Origin: Tsukamurella ocularis
GTDB lineage: Bacteria > Actinomycetota > Actinomycetes > Mycobacteriales > Mycobacteriaceae
DNA length: 64,000 nt
Direction: 5' to 3'
Assembly (NCBI RefSeq): GCF_024807615.1
Contig: NZ_JANUCJ010000001.1
Location: forward strand, 310,001-374,000
Shown here: positions 35,430-43,406 of the stretch, one piece after another
Numbering within the stretch: the first letter of the stretch is position 1
Layout: every line of letters begins with the position of its first letter
Translations under genes and position numbers: made by a program
The notes under the pieces: generated by a model
Databases searched by the model: none
The model's input: only the letters and a program-made list of their open reading frames with translations
What the model was told of the DNA's origin: nothing

Positions 35430-36724
35430 GGGCGCCGCGGCTCGATCTGAAGCTGCGAGTGCGGTGGGCGGTGCTGCACGGGCTGCCGCGCTACGCGCTG
35501 CCCCGCCGCGCGGCCCGCGGCGACACCATGGCGGAGATGCTGCTCGGCTACCGCGGCGAGCCCGGCGGCCAGTACGAGCGGCTCGACCGCATCCGCGAGC
35601 AGGGCCGGATCATCGGCACCGAAGCGGGCGCGGCGACGGCGGATCACGCGCTGTGCCGGGCCGTGCTGCGCGACCCGCGGTTCGCCACGATCCAACCGAA
35701 GGACTTCGGCTTCCCGCGGCCGCTGATCCCCGTCCTCGAGCGGTCCGACCCGCGCCTGCCCAACCCCGTCGAGCCACCGTCGATGCTGGTGACCGAGCCC
35801 CCGGCGCACACCGCGTACCGGCACCCCATCGCGCGGACCTTCACCCCCAAGGCCATCGCGACCCTCACCGATCGCGCGCGGACAGTCAGCGGGGAGCTCC
35901 TCGACGAGCTCGCCGCGGCGCCCCGCCCCGACCTCGTGACCGGCTACGCCGCGCGGCTACCGGTCACGATGATCGGGCGGCTGCTGGGGCTGCCGGAGGC
36001 CGACGACGAGTACATGCTCGAGTGGGGCGAGGCCGCCGCGCCGTTGCTGGACCCCGGCCTCGACTGGCCCGTCTACCGGCGCGCGCAGCACGCGCTCCGC
36101 GGCCTCGACGAGTACCTCACCGAGCACTTCGCGCGGGTTCGCGCGAACCCCGCCGCGGACGACCCCTTCGCGCTCCTCGCAGCGTCGGGCGAGCTCACCG
36201 ACCAGGAGCTGGTGACGAACGCGGCGCTGCTCATCGGCGCCGGTTTCGAGACCACGGTGAACCTCATCGGCAACGGCGTCGTCGCGCTGCTGGAGCACCC
36301 CGCGCAGCTGGAGCGGCTGCGCACCGAGCCCGAGCTATGGCCGAACGCCGTCGAGGAGATCCTGCGCTATTCCAGCCCCGTCCAGCGCACCGCGCGCGTC
36401 GCCCGGGAGGCCGGCGAGATCGAGGGATTCTCCTTCGCCGAGGGCACCGTGATCTCCCTGCTGCTGGCCGGCGCGAACCGCGACCCCGCCGTCTTCGACC
36501 GGCCGCACGAGTTCGACATCGCGCGACCCGAGGCCAAGAAGAACGTCGCCTTCGGCTACGGCATCCACGCCTGCATCGGCGCGGCGCTGGCCCGGATGGA
36601 GGGCATCGTCGCCCTGTCCGCCCTGTTCGAGCGGTACCCGGGCCTCGCGCTCGACGGGCCCGGCACGCACCGCGGGCTCTCCACGCTGTACGGCTGGGCA
36701 TCGCTGCCCGCGAAACTCGCCTAG
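35426..36724 (+). CDS. Cytochrome P450
   Basis: The 432-residue P450 has the I-helix AGFETTVN near residue 240, the ExxR motif in EEILRYSSPVQRTARV, and the heme loop FGYGIHACIGAALARMEG with the ligand Cys383. It is a soluble bacterial class I P450 that needs a ferredoxin partner, none of which is in the window. Substrate unknown. GTG 35426 overlaps the previous stop; a hairpin terminator follows. Confidence 0.92.
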   Translation: MRAPRLDLKLRVRWAVLHGLPRYALPRRAARGDTMAEMLLGYRGEPGGQYERLDRIREQGRIIGTEAGAATADHALCRAVLRDPRFATIQPKDFGFPRPLIPVLERSDPRLPNPVEPPSMLVTEPPAHTAYRHPIARTFTPKAIATLTDRARTVSGELLDELAAAPRPDLVTGYAARLPVTMIGRLLGLPEADDEYMLEWGEAAAPLLDPGLDWPVYRRAQHALRGLDEYLTEHFARVRANPAADDPFALLAASGELTDQELVTNAALLIGAGFETTVNLIGNGVVALLEHPAQLERLRTEPELWPNAVEEILRYSSPVQRTARVAREAGEIEGFSFAEGTVISLLLAGANRDPAVFDRPHEFDIARPEAKKNVAFGYGIHACIGAALARMEGIVALSALFERYPGLALDGPGTHRGLSTLYGWASLPAKLA

Positions 36725-36772
36725 CCCGACGGGGCCGTCCTCGTCCGACGGGACCGGGCGGTACCGTCGGGC
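36724..36772. terminator. Terminator between P450 and deoC
   Basis: GCCCGACGG (36724-36732) pairs perfectly with CCGTCGGGC (36764-36772), with a shorter nested stem inside. The genes on both sides are convergent. Confidence 0.65.
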
Positions 36773-36786
36773 AGGGGGCGCGAGCG

Positions 36787-37479
36787 CTACTCCGGGAAGC
36801 CGGCGAGCACCGCGCGGCTGCCGGAGAGGCCGAGGCGGCTGGCGCCGGCGTCGATCATCTCCTGGGCGGCCTCGGCGGAGCGGATGCCGCCCGAGGCCTT
36901 GACGCCCACGTCGGGCCCGACGGCCGCGCGCATGAGCGCCACCGCCTCCGCGGACGCGCCGCCCGACGGGTGGAAGCCGGTGGAGGTCTTGACGAAGGTG
37001 GCGCCGCCCTTGACGGACCGCTTGCACACCTCGGTGAGCAGGTCGGCGTCGCCGAACTCGAGTAGCGCCGCGGACTCGACGATCACCTTGAGCACGGGGT
37101 CGGCGCCGATGGCCTCGCGGACGGTGAGCACGTCGGAGAAGACGCGGTCCAGCTGACCGGCCAGCGCGAGCCCGACGTCGATCACCATGTCGACCTCGTG
37201 CGCGCCCTCCTCGATCGCCATCCGCGCCTCGGCGGCCTTGATCAGGGTGTGGTGCTTACCGGAGGGGAAGCCCGCGACGACGCAGACCTTGGGCGCGCGG
37301 CGATCAGCCTCGAGCGCGTCGATCGCGGCACGCAGCGGCAGCATCGACGGGGAGAGGCAGACGGCGTAGACGCCCAGGTCCAGCCCCTCCGCGTAGGCCG
37401 CAGCGGCGGCGGCCTCCGTGGCCTCGGGCTTGAGCAGCGTGTGATCGACCAGGGCGGCGACTTCGGAGCGTGTGAGCAC
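36787..37479 (-). CDS. deoC: Deoxyribose-phosphate aldolase
   Basis: The 230-residue TIM-barrel enzyme cleaves 2-deoxyribose-5-phosphate to glyceraldehyde-3-phosphate and acetaldehyde. Residues include Asp101 (MVIDVG), the Schiff-base Lys164 (FVKTSTGF) and Lys194 (GVKASGG). Corresponds to Rv0478. GTG 37479 has TATCGT (plus 37487-37492) 7 bases upstream, so leaderless. It is divergent from purU, whose start is 19 bases away. Confidence 0.95.
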   Translation of the reverse strand: MLTRSEVAALVDHTLLKPEATEAAAAAAYAEGLDLGVYAVCLSPSMLPLRAAIDALEADRRAPKVCVVAGFPSGKHHTLIKAAEARMAIEEGAHEVDMVIDVGLALAGQLDRVFSDVLTVREAIGADPVLKVIVESAALLEFGDADLLTEVCKRSVKGGATFVKTSTGFHPSGGASAEAVALMRAAVGPDVGVKASGGIRSAEAAQEMIDAGASRLGLSGSRAVLAGFPE

Positions 37480-37498
37480 GTCTGAGACGATACCGGGC

Positions 37499-38374
37499 GT
37501 GACCCGCGATACCCGCTATGTGCTCACGCTCGGCTGCCCGGACACCACCGGCATCGTCGCGCGCATCTCGACCTTCCTCGCCGACGTGGGCGGGTGGATC
37601 GTCGAGGCGGGGTACCACTCCGACGCCGACTCCGGCTGGTTCTTCACCCGCCAGGCCGTGCGCGCGGACAGCGTCGCGATCCCGCTCGACGAGCTGCGAG
37701 CGCAATTCGAGGCCGAGGTCGTCGCCGAACTGGGCCCCGAGACCGAGTGGCGGCTGACCTCCAGCGCGGAGCGCAAGGACATCGTCGTGCTGGTCAGCAA
37801 GGAGGGGCACTGCCTGCACGACCTCGTCGGCCGAGTGGCGACGGGCGAGCTGAACGCGCGGATCGCCGCGGTGATCGGCAATCACGAGGACCTGCGCGAC
37901 TTCGTGGAGCGGCTCGACATCCCCTTCCACCATGTGCCCTTCCCGGGTGTGGGCGAGGACAAGTCGGCGGCGTTCGCCGAGGTCGCGCGCCTGACCGACG
38001 CGCTGGCCCCGGACGCCGTGGTGTTGGCGCGGTTCATGCAGGTGCTGCCCGCGGACCTGTGCGCGGCGTGGGCCGGGCGGGCGATCAACATCCACCACAG
38101 CTTCCTGCCGAGCTTCATCGGCGCGCGCCCGTACCACCAGGCCTTCGCGCGCGGCGTGAAACTGATCGGCGCGACCTGCCACTACGTGACGGCAGACCTC
38201 GACGCGGGCCCGATCATCGAGCAGGACGTCGCGCGCGTGGACCACGCCGACGCCGCGACCGACATGGTGCTCCGCGGCCGCGATATCGAGAAGGTCGTGC
38301 TGGCCCGCGGCCTGCGCTGGCACCTCGAGAACCGGGTGCTGGTGCACGGCCGCAAGACCGTCGTCTTCTCCTGA
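37499..38374 (+). CDS. purU: Formyltetrahydrofolate deformylase
   Basis: The 291-residue enzyme hydrolyses 10-formyl-THF to THF and formate, balancing one-carbon units for purine synthesis. An N-terminal ACT domain ([17 protein letters not shown]) precedes the formyltransferase domain with [28 protein letters not shown] (active His region) and [22 protein letters not shown] 37499 is chosen over the in-frame GTG 37472, which would overlap deoC. Confidence 0.93.
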   Translation: MTRDTRYVLTLGCPDTTGIVARISTFLADVGGWIVEAGYHSDADSGWFFTRQAVRADSVAIPLDELRAQFEAEVVAELGPETEWRLTSSAERKDIVVLVSKEGHCLHDLVGRVATGELNARIAAVIGNHEDLRDFVERLDIPFHHVPFPGVGEDKSAAFAEVARLTDALAPDAVVLARFMQVLPADLCAAWAGRAINIHHSFLPSFIGARPYHQAFARGVKLIGATCHYVTADLDAGPIIEQDVARVDHADAATDMVLRGRDIEKVVLARGLRWHLENRVLVHGRKTVVFS

Positions 38375-38388
38375 CCCGCTCCCCGGCG

Positions 38389-38447
38389 ATTGAACGATGT
38401 TTTGGAGAGTCCGACCTGAGGTCTTCCTCTCCAGAACGTCGTTCAAT
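38389..38447. repeat. Long imperfect hairpin, 21-bp arms
   Basis: The left arm (38389-38409) reads ATTGAACGATGTTTTGGAG and on; the right arm is 38427-38447. They match at 19 of 21 positions, with two G-T wobble positions, around a 17-base loop. The right arm read on the minus strand holds ACGTTCTGGAG, the GTTCTG core. Arm and loop size match the 58-bp repeats beside the DUF559 gene. Confidence 0.8.
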
Positions 38448-38448
38448 T

Positions 38449-38478
38449 CCCGACGGGGTGTTACCCGACGGGGTGTTA
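38449..38478. repeat. Perfect tandem 15-bp duplication
   Basis: CCCGACGGGGTGTTA occurs twice head to tail (38449-38463 and 38464-38478). The second copy contains the TAA stop (TTA on plus) of the hydrolase gene, and the first copy starts 2 bases after the hairpin. Confidence 0.9.
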
Positions 38479-39522
38479 CTGCGGCGCCCCGGAGGGGACG
38501 CCGTCGAGGATGGAGTCCAGGAGGGCGTTGAACTTCTCCGGCTGTTCCAGCGGCAGCATGTGGCCGGAGTCGCGGATCACGGCGAAGCGGTCCAGCTTCC
38601 CGGCGACGCGGAGCTCGCCGGCGATGATGTCGGCGTCCGCGGGCGGGGTGAGGTGGTCGAACTGGCCGACCGCGACCGACGTGGGGATCGTGATCTTGCG
38701 CAGCCCGGCGGTGACGTCGACATTCGCGAGCACGTGGCCCCACTCGGCGCGCACGTCCGCCGGACACGAGGCGACCATGTCCTCGGTGTACTTGACGGCC
38801 CCGTAGGAGGCGTAGCCGCACAGCGCGGTGTACCGGATCACGGCCGTGTGCGCGCGGTTGTGCCGAACCTTGACGTTCGCACCGAGGATCCCGTCGCCCA
38901 CCTTCTGCGTGAACCGCGGCGCAACGCGCGGGAGCGCGGCCAGCGGGGTGGCGCCGGCGAAGCCGGCGACGGCGTCGCGGGCGTAGGTGGAGGCAAGCAC
39001 CGCATGATGGGCGCGCTCGGCGACCTCGTCGGTGTACTTGTCGGCCCACGCCATGATGGTGATCGCACCCATACTGTGCCCGACGAGCAGCGCCTTCTTC
39101 CCCGCCGGCACGTGGGCGGCGAGGACGGCGTGCAGGTCGTCGGCGAGGACGCCGGCGGAGAACGCGAAGGCTCCCGCCTCGGACTCACCGTGGCCGCGCT
39201 GGTCGTAGGCCACGACGCGATAGCCACGGCCGACGAGGCGCTCGACCTGCCGCGGGAAGTTGGCCAGGTTGCAGGTCCAGCCGTGGACGAGCACGGCGAT
39301 CGGACCGTCGGCCGGACCCCACACCCTGGTGTGCAGGCGGGTGCCATCGCCGGAGACGACGACGCCGTCCTCGTGCGGGCCGTCGTAGTCCTCGATCAGC
39401 TTGGCGTTCGCCGGCTCCGCCGGGGAGGACAGCGCGTAGGCGGCGACGCTCGCGGCGATGACGGCGGCACCGGCACCGAGGGCACCCGCAGCGCCGACGA
39501 CGAGCTTCCTGGAGATCTTCAT
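38476..39522 (-). CDS. Membrane-anchored or secreted alpha/beta hydrolase
   Basis: The 348-residue protein begins with a basic N-terminus and a hydrophobic stretch (KLVVGAAGALGAGAAVIAAS), a signal or anchor. The hydrolase core has VLVHGWTCNLANF, nucleophile Ser in LVGHSMGAI, Asp in VAVGQFDHLTPP and His in DSGHMLPLEQ. It is an esterase/lipase-like enzyme of unknown substrate. TAAGGT (plus 39530-39535) is 7 bases before ATG 39522, so leaderless. Confidence 0.88.
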   Translation of the reverse strand: MKISRKLVVGAAGALGAGAAVIAASVAAYALSSPAEPANAKLIEDYDGPHEDGVVVSGDGTRLHTRVWGPADGPIAVLVHGWTCNLANFPRQVERLVGRGYRVVAYDQRGHGESEAGAFAFSAGVLADDLHAVLAAHVPAGKKALLVGHSMGAITIMAWADKYTDEVAERAHHAVLASTYARDAVAGFAGATPLAALPRVAPRFTQKVGDGILGANVKVRHNRAHTAVIRYTALCGYASYGAVKYTEDMVASCPADVRAEWGHVLANVDVTAGLRKITIPTSVAVGQFDHLTPPADADIIAGELRVAGKLDRFAVIRDSGHMLPLEQPEKFNALLDSILDGVPSGAPQ

Positions 39523-39546
39523 ACGAGCAACCTTACTAACTAATAC

Positions 39547-39846
39547 TCAATAGCGCGGGCGGCGGATCTCGTCGAGCTTCGGCTTCACGTCCAGGAGGTA
39601 CACCAGGATGCCGATCGCGCCGACAACGGTGCCCATGTAGTTGAGGCCGGCCAGCACGAGCACTTCGCATGCGACCAGTGTGATCAACCAGTAGTTCTTC
39701 TGCCACTTCCCCGCGGCGGTGAAGGCGTCGGCCGGGGCGCGCAGGGCGTGGATGAGACAGAAGGCGCCCGTCGCCAGCAGAGCGACCGTGACCAGGAGCG
39801 AGGCGAGCAGGCTGAGAGTGCCGAATCCGTAGAGGAGGACGTCCAT
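39547..39846 (-). CDS. DUF2516-family membrane protein
   Basis: The 99-residue protein has three membrane helices (FGTLSLLASLLVTVALLATG and following) with the family text HALRAPADAFTAAGKWQKNYWLI and the C-terminal LLDVKPKLDEIRR. Function unknown. Corresponds to Rv0476 next to hbhA. It has its own -10, TAGGCT on minus (plus 39853-39858), 6 bases before the ATG, so it is not only read through from hbhA. Confidence 0.88.
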   Translation of the reverse strand: MDVLLYGFGTLSLLASLLVTVALLATGAFCLIHALRAPADAFTAAGKWQKNYWLITLVACEVLVLAGLNYMGTVVGAIGILVYLLDVKPKLDEIRRPRY

Positions 39847-39863
39847 GACACCAGCCTAAAGGT

Positions 39864-39896
39864 CGGGCGCCCGACGGCAGTGCCGCCGGGCGCCCG
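39864..39896. terminator. Terminator after hbhA
   Basis: CGGGCGCCCGACGGC (39864-39878) pairs with 39882-39896 with one mismatch around AGT. It ends the XRE-hbhA operon before the DUF2516 promoter. Confidence 0.7.
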
Positions 39897-39920
39897 GGGT
39901 GGAGCTTTCAGTGACGCGGA

Positions 39921-40550
39921 TTACGCGTCGGTCTTCTTCGCGGCGGCCTTGGGGGCGGCCTTCTTGACCGCGGTGGCGGCCTTCGCGGTGGTCTCCTCGA
40001 CGGCGGCCTCGGCCTTGTCGGCGGCGGCCTCGACGCCGTCGCCCGCGCGGCCGACCAGCTTGGCAGCGCGCTCGCCGACCTGCTTGGTGGCGGTGGCGAC
40101 CTGGCCCAGCGAGGACTCGGTCAGCTCGACGGCCGAGTTGTAAGCCTTGGTGGCCTGCTCGGTGGCGTCCTCGATCACGGAGCCGGACTTGATCCGCTCG
40201 AAGGCGGTCTCGCCGCGCTCGGCGAGCGAGTCGTAGATGTCGGTGGCGACCTGGATGTAGGCGGCGGCGACCTTGCGGAGCTCGTCGGCGGTGAACTTGG
40301 CGCGCAGCTCGTCGACGTCCTTGGGCAGGCCGTCCTTGGCCTCGGTCAGCTTGGTCTGCGCGGAGCCGGCGGCCTCCTCGACCTTGGCCTGAGCCTCCTC
40401 GACCTTGGTCTGGAAGTCCTTGGACGCGTCGGTCGCGGCGGCGCGCAGCTTCTCGACGACCTCGGAGACGGCCTCGTAGGCGTAGTCACCGGCGCCGAGG
40501 GCCGCGAACAGGGGGGTCTTGAGGTCGTCGAGGGTGTTCTGCTCGGTCAT
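39921..40550 (-). CDS. hbhA: Heparin-binding hemagglutinin-like protein
   Basis: The 209-residue protein is a long coiled coil (about residues 30-160: EVVEKLRAAATDASKDFQTKVEE ...) with a C-terminal Ala/Lys/Pro tail (AAPKAAAKKTDA), as in mycobacterial HbhA, which binds heparan sulfate and, in M. tuberculosis, associates with lipid inclusions. The Lys tail is shorter than in M. tuberculosis. Start overlaps the XRE stop (ATGA). Corresponds to Rv0475. Confidence 0.9.
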   Translation of the reverse strand: MTEQNTLDDLKTPLFAALGAGDYAYEAVSEVVEKLRAAATDASKDFQTKVEEAQAKVEEAAGSAQTKLTEAKDGLPKDVDELRAKFTADELRKVAAAYIQVATDIYDSLAERGETAFERIKSGSVIEDATEQATKAYNSAVELTESSLGQVATATKQVGERAAKLVGRAGDGVEAAADKAEAAVEETTAKAATAVKKAAPKAAAKKTDA

Positions 40551-40927
40551 GGGGTGATCTCCTTCAATGCAGTCTCGTTCTCGCGGCGGAAGCTCTCGTA
40601 GATCTCGAGAAGTGCCTGCTTCTGCCGTTCGGTGATGGTCGTGTCCGCGATCAGCGCGTCGCGCACCGGGGATTCCGGACGCTCCTCGAGGATCCCGGCC
40701 TGTACGTAGAGCACCTCCGCCGAGAGCCGCAGCGCTTTGGCGATCTGCCCGAGCACGTCGGCCGACGGTCGTCGGAGCCCCCGCTCGATCTGGCTGAGAT
40801 ACGGGTTGGAAACCCCCGCCCTCTCGGCCAGCTGCCGGATGGACACCTCCGCCGCAAGACGTTGCGACCGAATGAACGCTCCGATGTCAGATCCCGAATT
40901 CTCTACGGTCTCTTCGTCGCTCGACAT
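40547..40927 (-). CDS. XRE-family regulator upstream of hbhA
   Basis: The 126-residue protein has an XRE helix-turn-helix (IRSQRLAAEVSIRQLAERAGVSNPYLSQIERGLRRPSADVLGQIAKAL) and a helical C-terminus. It is Rv0474-like. GGAG before ATG 40927. It is co-transcribed with hbhA through an ATGA overlap, and an array of GCTAGC-type sites lies in its promoter, so it probably regulates its own operon. Confidence 0.9.
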   Translation of the reverse strand: MSSDEETVENSGSDIGAFIRSQRLAAEVSIRQLAERAGVSNPYLSQIERGLRRPSADVLGQIAKALRLSAEVLYVQAGILEERPESPVRDALIADTTITERQKQALLEIYESFRRENETALKEITP

Positions 40928-40957
40928 TTCCGGTCTCCCGTCTGCGCGGCTGACACC

Positions 40958-41000
40958 ACGCTAACAGCTAGTGCTAGCTCTTGCAAGCAGTTTGCTAGCA
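40958..41000. promoter_or_regulatory. Promoter and GCTAGC operator array of the XRE-hbhA operon
   Basis: On the minus strand TAGCGT (plus 40958-40963) is a -10 candidate. Next to it AGCTAG-TG-CTAGCT (40966-40979) is a perfect palindrome, and TGCTAGC (40972-40978) with GCTAGCA (40994-41000) form an inverted pair whose GCTAGC cores are 21 bases apart, two helix turns. The XRE protein is the likely ligand. Confidence 0.55.
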
Positions 41001-41012
41001 GGGTGATTTCAA

Positions 41013-42356
41013 TCAGAAGAAGATCTGGGTGATCGAGTAGATCACCAGGCCCGCGATGGAGCCCACGACGGTGCCATTGATCCGGATGAACTGCAGGTCA
41101 CGCCCCACGGCGAGCTCGATCTTGTCGGAGGCCTCGTCGGCGTCCCAGCGCGCGACGGTGTCCGTGATGATCGATGTGATCTGGCTCGCATAGTTCTCGA
41201 CGAGGTGCCGCACCGAACGGTCGACCCAGAAGTCAACCTTGTCGCGCAGCCCCTGATCGTCGCGCAGCCGGACGCCGAACCGGGCGGCCGACTCGCTGAA
41301 CTTCTCCCGCAGCGTGGAGTCGGGGTCCTCGACGGACGCCTCGATCATCCGCTTCGCGGCTCGCCACGCCGCCTGCGCCGCGGTGCGCACCTCCTCGCGA
41401 CCCATCAGCTCGGCCTTGACGTCCTCGACCTTGGCGATGGTGCGCGGATCGTGCTGCAGGTCCGAGGCGAAGTCCCACAGGAACGTGCTCATGGCCTGCC
41501 GCACCTCGTGGTCGGGGTCGCTGCGCACCTTCCACGTGAACTCGACGAGCTCGCGGTAGATCCGCTCGCCCAGCAGAGAGTTGACGAACTTGGGCGACCA
41601 CTGCGGACCGTCGGTGTCGACGATCTTGTCGATCACGCCCTGGCTTCCCAGGGCCCAGTGGTGGGCGCGCTCGGCGAGCAGGTTGATCAGCGGCAGCTGG
41701 CGCTGCTCCTGCAGCAGCGTCTCCACCAGGCGCCCGATGGGCGGGCCCCACTCCGGCTCGGCCAGCCGCTTGATGATCGTCGAGTTGAGCACCGCCTCGG
41801 CATCCTCGTCACGCAGCACCTCGCTCATCACCTTGACCAGCTTGGCCGCCTCGCCGCCCAGCTTCTGCGAGTTGTCCGGGTCGGCCATCCAGTTCGCCAC
41901 ACGGCCGCTCAGGTCGAGCGAGCCGACCTTCTCCGCGATCACCTCCGGCGTGAGGAAGTTGCTCTCCACGAAGCCGCCGAGGGCGTCGCCCAGCTGGTCC
42001 TTCTTGCGCTTGATGATCGCGGTGTGCGGGATCGGCAGGCCCAGGGGATGCCGGAACAGCGCGGTCACGGCGAACCAGTCCGCCAAGCCGCCGACCATGC
42101 CGGCCTCGGCGGCTGCCTTGACGTAGCCGACCCACGTGCCGGCGATCGGGAGGTTCGCGCCCTTCGTGTCCAGGTACTCGCAGAACAGGTAGACGATCGC
42201 CGCGCCGATGAGGAAGGAGAGGGCGAGCGCCTTCATCTTGCGCAGGTCGCGCTTCTTCTGGTCATCGGGCGTGCCGCCGAACGGACTCGCCGGAACGCGG
42301 GACGTCGAACTCGTCCCGGACGACTGCGGGGTTCCCGCGGGAGATGACACCGTCAC
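41013..42356 (-). CDS. DUF445-family membrane protein
   Basis: The 447-residue protein has an N-terminal helix (ALALSFLIGAAIVYLF), a second one about GYVKAAAEAGMVGGLADWFAVTALF and a C-terminal helix (VVGSIAGLVIYSITQ); the large middle is helical. The text GGLADWFAVTALFRHPLGLPIPHTAII is the DUF445 signature. Function unknown; corresponds to Rv0473. GTG 42356 is preferred (CAAGAT 6 bases upstream); a GTG-less longer frame to ATG 42386 is possible. Confidence 0.88.
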   Translation of the reverse strand: MTVSSPAGTPQSSGTSSTSRVPASPFGGTPDDQKKRDLRKMKALALSFLIGAAIVYLFCEYLDTKGANLPIAGTWVGYVKAAAEAGMVGGLADWFAVTALFRHPLGLPIPHTAIIKRKKDQLGDALGGFVESNFLTPEVIAEKVGSLDLSGRVANWMADPDNSQKLGGEAAKLVKVMSEVLRDEDAEAVLNSTIIKRLAEPEWGPPIGRLVETLLQEQRQLPLINLLAERAHHWALGSQGVIDKIVDTDGPQWSPKFVNSLLGERIYRELVEFTWKVRSDPDHEVRQAMSTFLWDFASDLQHDPRTIAKVEDVKAELMGREEVRTAAQAAWRAAKRMIEASVEDPDSTLREKFSESAARFGVRLRDDQGLRDKVDFWVDRSVRHLVENYASQITSIITDTVARWDADEASDKIELAVGRDLQFIRINGTVVGSIAGLVIYSITQIFF

Positions 42357-42406
42357 GAGTCGATCTTGCCCGAAGATCGGGGCCACGCGCCGGATAGGGT
42401 GACTCC

Positions 42407-43261
42407 ATGGCGAACGACAACGGTTGGTCCGGTTCCGCGTCCGCAGCTCTGCGCTGGCAGCCGGGGTCCACGGTCCAAGACATCGACACCTCCGGCAAGC
42501 CGGGGTTCGACGGCGACAAGGCGCTCGGCGAGCAACTGCTCGCGGAGCGCGGCGCCCGGCTCTCGGAGCTCCAGGAGCTGCTCTACGCCAACGGCCGCGC
42601 GGGCGACCACCGCTCCGTCTTGCTGGTGCTGCAGGGCATGGACACCGCCGGCAAGGGCGGCATCGTCCGGCACGTGATCGGCATGGTCGACCCGCAGGGC
42701 GTGAAGACCGCGTCCTTCGGCAAGCCGACCGAGGAGGAGCTCGCGCACGACTTCCTCTGGCGCATCCACAAGCAGACCCCGAAGGGCGGCCAGATCGGCG
42801 TCTTCGACCGCTCGCACTACGAGGACGTGCTGGTCGTCCGCGTGCACGACCTGGTGCCGCCGGCCGTCTGGGAGCCGCGCTACGACATCATCAACGACTT
42901 CGAGGAGGACCTCATCGCCGCGGGCACGACGATCGTCAAGTGCGCGATGTTCGTCTCGCTCGACGAGCAGAAGAAGCGGCTGGCGGAGCGGCTGGACCGC
43001 CCCGACAAGTACTGGAAGTACAACCCCGCCGACATCGACGAGCGCGGCTACTGGCCCAAGTACCAGGAGGCCTACCAGGCGATGCTCGACCGCACCAGCG
43101 TCGACGGTGCGCCCTGGCACGTCATCCCCGCCGACCGGAAGTGGTTCAGCCGGCTCGCGATCACCGAGCTACTCATCGAGGCCCTGGAGACCCTGAACCT
43201 CGACTGGCCGCCCGCCGACTTCGACGTCGAGCACGAGAAGGCGCGCCTCGAGAAGGCCTGA
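42407..43261 (+). CDS. Polyphosphate kinase 2 family protein (short form)
   Basis: The 284-residue PPK2 uses polyphosphate to phosphorylate nucleotides. Walker A is GMDTAGKGG (77-85) and Walker B reads GVFDRSHYEDVL. The lid region holds RLDRPDKYWKYNPADIDERGYW, typical of the class that acts on AMP or ADP. TAGGGT (42395-42400) is 6 bases before ATG 42407, so leaderless. A second, different PPK2 is at 60337. Confidence 0.92.
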   Translation: MANDNGWSGSASAALRWQPGSTVQDIDTSGKPGFDGDKALGEQLLAERGARLSELQELLYANGRAGDHRSVLLVLQGMDTAGKGGIVRHVIGMVDPQGVKTASFGKPTEEELAHDFLWRIHKQTPKGGQIGVFDRSHYEDVLVVRVHDLVPPAVWEPRYDIINDFEEDLIAAGTTIVKCAMFVSLDEQKKRLAERLDRPDKYWKYNPADIDERGYWPKYQEAYQAMLDRTSVDGAPWHVIPADRKWFSRLAITELLIEALETLNLDWPPADFDVEHEKARLEKA

Positions 43262-43318
43262 CCGCTCCGCCCCGTCGGGTCCGACGGTGCCGGGCCGCCC
43301 AGGTCCGACCCCGTCGAC

Positions 43319-43405
43319 GCTCCCTAGCGGGGCGTGCAGCACCATGGCGAGTCGTGCACTCCCCATGTCCATGGACGTAGGGAGTGCGCCACCCCTCTAG
43401 GGAGC
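43319..43405. repeat. Nested inverted repeat (cruciform-like)
   Basis: Outer arms GCTCCCTAGCGGGG (43319-43332) and 43392-43405 match at 13 of 14. Inside, GCACTCCC (43356-43363) pairs with GGGAGTGC (43380-43387), and at the very centre GTCCATGGAC (43367-43376) is a perfect palindrome. It lies between the convergent PPK2 and LtrA stops (gap 43262-43406, no gene seen). Confidence 0.8.
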
Positions 43406-43406
43406 G

